A stretch of 64,000 nt of DNA. It comes from Tetrastigma voinierianum (lineage: Eukaryota; Streptophyta; Magnoliopsida; Vitales; Vitaceae). The stretch's first letter is position 1. Every line of letters begins with the position of its first letter. The position numbers were made by a program, and so were the translations under genes. Shown here piece after piece: positions 62,368 to 64,000 of this stretch. The stretch spans positions 62,001 to 126,000 of the forward strand of contig JAEQBH010007373.1 in NCBI GenBank assembly GCA_016808115.1. The letters are read 5' to 3'. The notes beneath the pieces were generated by a model. That model did not search any database and was not told where the DNA came from. It worked only from the letters and a program-made list of their open reading frames with translations.

Positions 62368-62582
62368 CCCTATAAAAGAGTCGACACAACTAGAATGATT
62401 CCGACCGGCAGCAGGGTCTTTCTAACCAATGCTACTTTGATGGTAGCAGTCAAATCAGGAGAATCTTCCACTTCTGCCAGTGAACGTGTGGTTGGCTGAG
62501 AAGTATATATCATCAAAATTTTCAGATGAGGAGGTGTCCCACTAGGAAACAACTCCAATAATTTGAAGCCCAATATGTACTC
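62368..62582 (-). CDS. Host gene, penultimate exon (copy 2, uninterrupted)
   Basis: An unbroken equivalent of the copy 1 exon split by Copia-C. The donor GGG|GTGAGT is at 62,366-62,368. The acceptor is blurred near 62,582, where copy 1 has TTCCAG. Read in phase with the neighbouring exons it gives a hydrophobic start (YILLQIIGV-like), a Ser/Pro stretch near GTPPHL/GTPPSS, then a basic, Ser-rich part and a VRKTL-like part. Local indels shift the frame. The empty Copia-C target (tatatat) lies at about 62,504-62,510. Function unknown. Confidence 0.55.
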
Positions 62583-62867
62583 GAAATCAAATATGGCAAA
62601 CATTTCAAGACTATTGCTACAATCTAAGACATCTTTTGGGATGAGGTCTGGGTTTAAAGTAAACTGTTTCAAAGTCAAAGGGTGTTATATCAAGAACAAA
62701 GCTCAATTTTACTTGCCAAAATAGGAAAAAAAAACAACGAACACCGGTATTGATAATTGCAAGACTAGTAAGGCAAGTTATGCTCTTTTAAGTAAGGGCT
62801 TAGAAAGGAGCCATAGTACAGTTGAAGATAACTGACTCATAATATCTCATAACATCAAGACAATTAC

Positions 62868-63083
62868 CTTTTGTATACCGCTGCAATGGAACCAAACATC
62901 TTGGATAATGTAGTAAGCAGTAACTCCACTCCTTGCTGACCAACACCTCCAGATCCATACTGCTCAACTAGCACCTGTAACATATCATACAAATCAACAA
63001 AGAATGCAAAATCATGAAGTGGTGTTTTGCATATATGTTGCACCAGATCCATACAGCTAGCTAGCTCAACAACTTGGAAATAA
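62868..63083 (-). CDS. Host gene, third-from-last exon (copy 2)
   Basis: The best coding evidence for a host gene in the window. On the minus strand an AATAG acceptor is followed by 216 nt open throughout, ending in AAAAG|GTAATTG. The exon starts and ends in the same phase. It encodes about 72 residues including CMDLVQHICKTPLHDFAFFV, LYDMLQVLVEQYGSGG and VGQQGVELLLTTLSKMFGSI, which looks like amphipathic alpha-helices of the kind found in helical-repeat proteins. I do not recognise the family, so I name no function. Upstream exons should lie to the right, beyond the window. Copy 1 has a damaged version at 18,558-18,770. Confidence 0.65.
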
Positions 63084-63934
63084 CTATTAATTTTTCTTGA
63101 TTTTGAAAATGAGTGAAACAGCTTTCTTCTTATAATCAAGTATATAAGTTTTATTTATATTGAAATGTTCTTATTGTTAAAAGTATTTCGTCAAGAAAAA
63201 AATAATTTGTTGAATCGAACGAAAGAGATAAAGGCCAGGTCCAAGTGAAAAAAATTTTCCAAAGCAAGTCAAAATCACTTAGACTCTCCCATCACTAAGA
63301 AACTAACACAAAACAACTCTAGGAGCTCATTTTTAAAAGAAAAAAAAAAAAGAAAGAAACTGGTACAATTCATTGGTTTTAACTCGTAAAATGCATGGTT
63401 TTCTATTTTATACGTATCTCATTTACCATACATTTTTATATGAAGGCTTCTATGAGAGTTCATATGTATAGATGCACTTTTGTATCGGAGGTTGAATTAT
63501 AGAATAATATATAACCAATTTCATGAAAGACAATAGGATTTAAAGATTTTAAATTATATTATACCATACAAGAATTTGAATATAGAGTTTTTGAAAGTAC
63601 AATTGCAAAAATATGAGTTTAATGTATAGGTTCATTACATAATTCTTCAAAATAAACTTTCTACATTTTAGATATAATTTTATTTTTAAATTTGCTTGGG
63701 ATATGTACTTTTATATGTGTGTGTTTTTTTTTTCTTTTTTGATAAGTATTTATGTGCTGTTGGTAAGTACCTTTATGTGTCATCTTTAAAGTTTTCAACT
63801 TTTTATGTTTATAAAACTAATGTTTTAAGTAAAGTTCCCATCTAAAAAATATATAAGGTTCTAATTCCTTATCATCGCTATTTTCAGCGTCAATATTCGA
63901 ATCTTTCAAATGAAAACCCTCAAAGAGATTGCGA
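63084..63934. other. Presumed intron or upstream DNA of host gene
   Basis: AT-rich, and matches 18,771-19,590. I see no convincing further exon. Confidence 0.45.
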
Positions 63935-64000
63935 GTAAGGCGGCTCGATGGTTAACGGTTGGGGTGGAGCATAGGAAGGGATGGGTTCAAGTTCCAACGA
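63935..64000 (+). mobile_element. Possible SINE 5' head (tRNA-like)
   Basis: GGCTCGATGGTTAACG (box A-like) is followed about 35-40 bp later by GGTTCAAGTTCC (box B-like, RNA polymerase III type), the layout of plant tRNA-derived SINEs. The window ends here. The copy 1 counterpart (about 19,600-19,660) is more damaged and runs into an A-rich stretch. Confidence 0.35.

Larger units (their letters stand above)
49210..64000 (+). repeat. Large direct duplication, copy 2
   Basis: This is the partner of 1-19,660. It begins here only because copy 1 is cut by the window start, so homology probably extends further left through the rest of Copia-A. It carries the empty site for Copia-C (tatatat near 62,504-62,510) and holds a block of about 2.1 kb at 53,867-55,943 that is missing from copy 1. 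Both copies share the Copia-A insertion at the same base with the same right target duplication, so the duplication is younger than that insertion. Confidence 0.9.

Noticed and set aside
1..64000. CRISPR arrays, operons, rRNA or intact tRNA genes, viral structural genes
   Set aside because: The tandem repeats found are LTR-element leaders, minisatellites or microsatellites without regular unique spacers. No cloverleaf tRNA or rRNA segment was seen, and no sign of a pararetrovirus beyond ordinary retrotransposon domains.

Overview
The window looks like repeat-rich nuclear DNA from a flowering plant, probably a eudicot; I do not assign a species. The evidence is plant-type Ty1/copia and Ty3/gypsy retrotransposons with initiator-tRNA-Met or TTGGCGCC primer-binding sites, nested insertions with 5-bp target duplications, an AT-rich background, GT-AG exons, and no bacterial gene organisation. 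No long intact reading frame exists. Every recognisable protein must be followed across frames, and paired copies of the same sequence differ in short scrambled patches, so part of the damage is probably sequencing or assembly error rather than evolution.

Layout. (1) 1-19,660 is one copy of a large duplication whose second copy is 49,210-64,000, in the same orientation and offset by about 49.2 kb. Both copies hold, in the same order: the gag end and right LTR of a minus-strand copia element (Copia-A), the integrase half of an older minus-strand copia (Copia-B), about 5.5 kb of AT-rich DNA, and the last exons of an unidentified host gene on the minus strand. Copy 1 alone has a 6.8-kb copia element (Copia-C, 11,337-18,175) inserted inside an exon of that gene. 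Copy 2 alone has a 2.1-kb LTR-like block (53,867-55,943). (2) 19,923-25,852 is a GC-rich, minus-strand Ty3/gypsy element of the Tat type with paired LTRs and an AGGAC target duplication. It has a remnant of gag, no recognisable pol, a tandem array, and an extra antisense frame resembling the 'putative gypsy type transposon' domain. (3) 25,853-29,018 is unassigned. (4) 29,019-31,920 is the 5' half of a plus-strand copia (Copia-D). (5) 31,921-37,935 is a nest of related large gypsy-type LTRs. (6) 37,936-43,440 is AT-rich intergenic DNA with a probable Helitron 3' end. (7) 43,440-53,690 is Copia-B split by a complete Copia-A (44,825-51,703) with a GTATG target duplication.

Order of events inferred: Copia-B inserted first; Copia-A inserted into it; the segment was duplicated, or two alleles were assembled in tandem; then Copia-C entered copy 1, and the copies came to differ by the LTR-like block in copy 2. 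I found no evidence for a new gene system. The points most worth following are the exon disruption in one copy, the Tat element that keeps an antisense frame and a tandem array but no pol, and whether the duplication is real or an unmerged haplotype.
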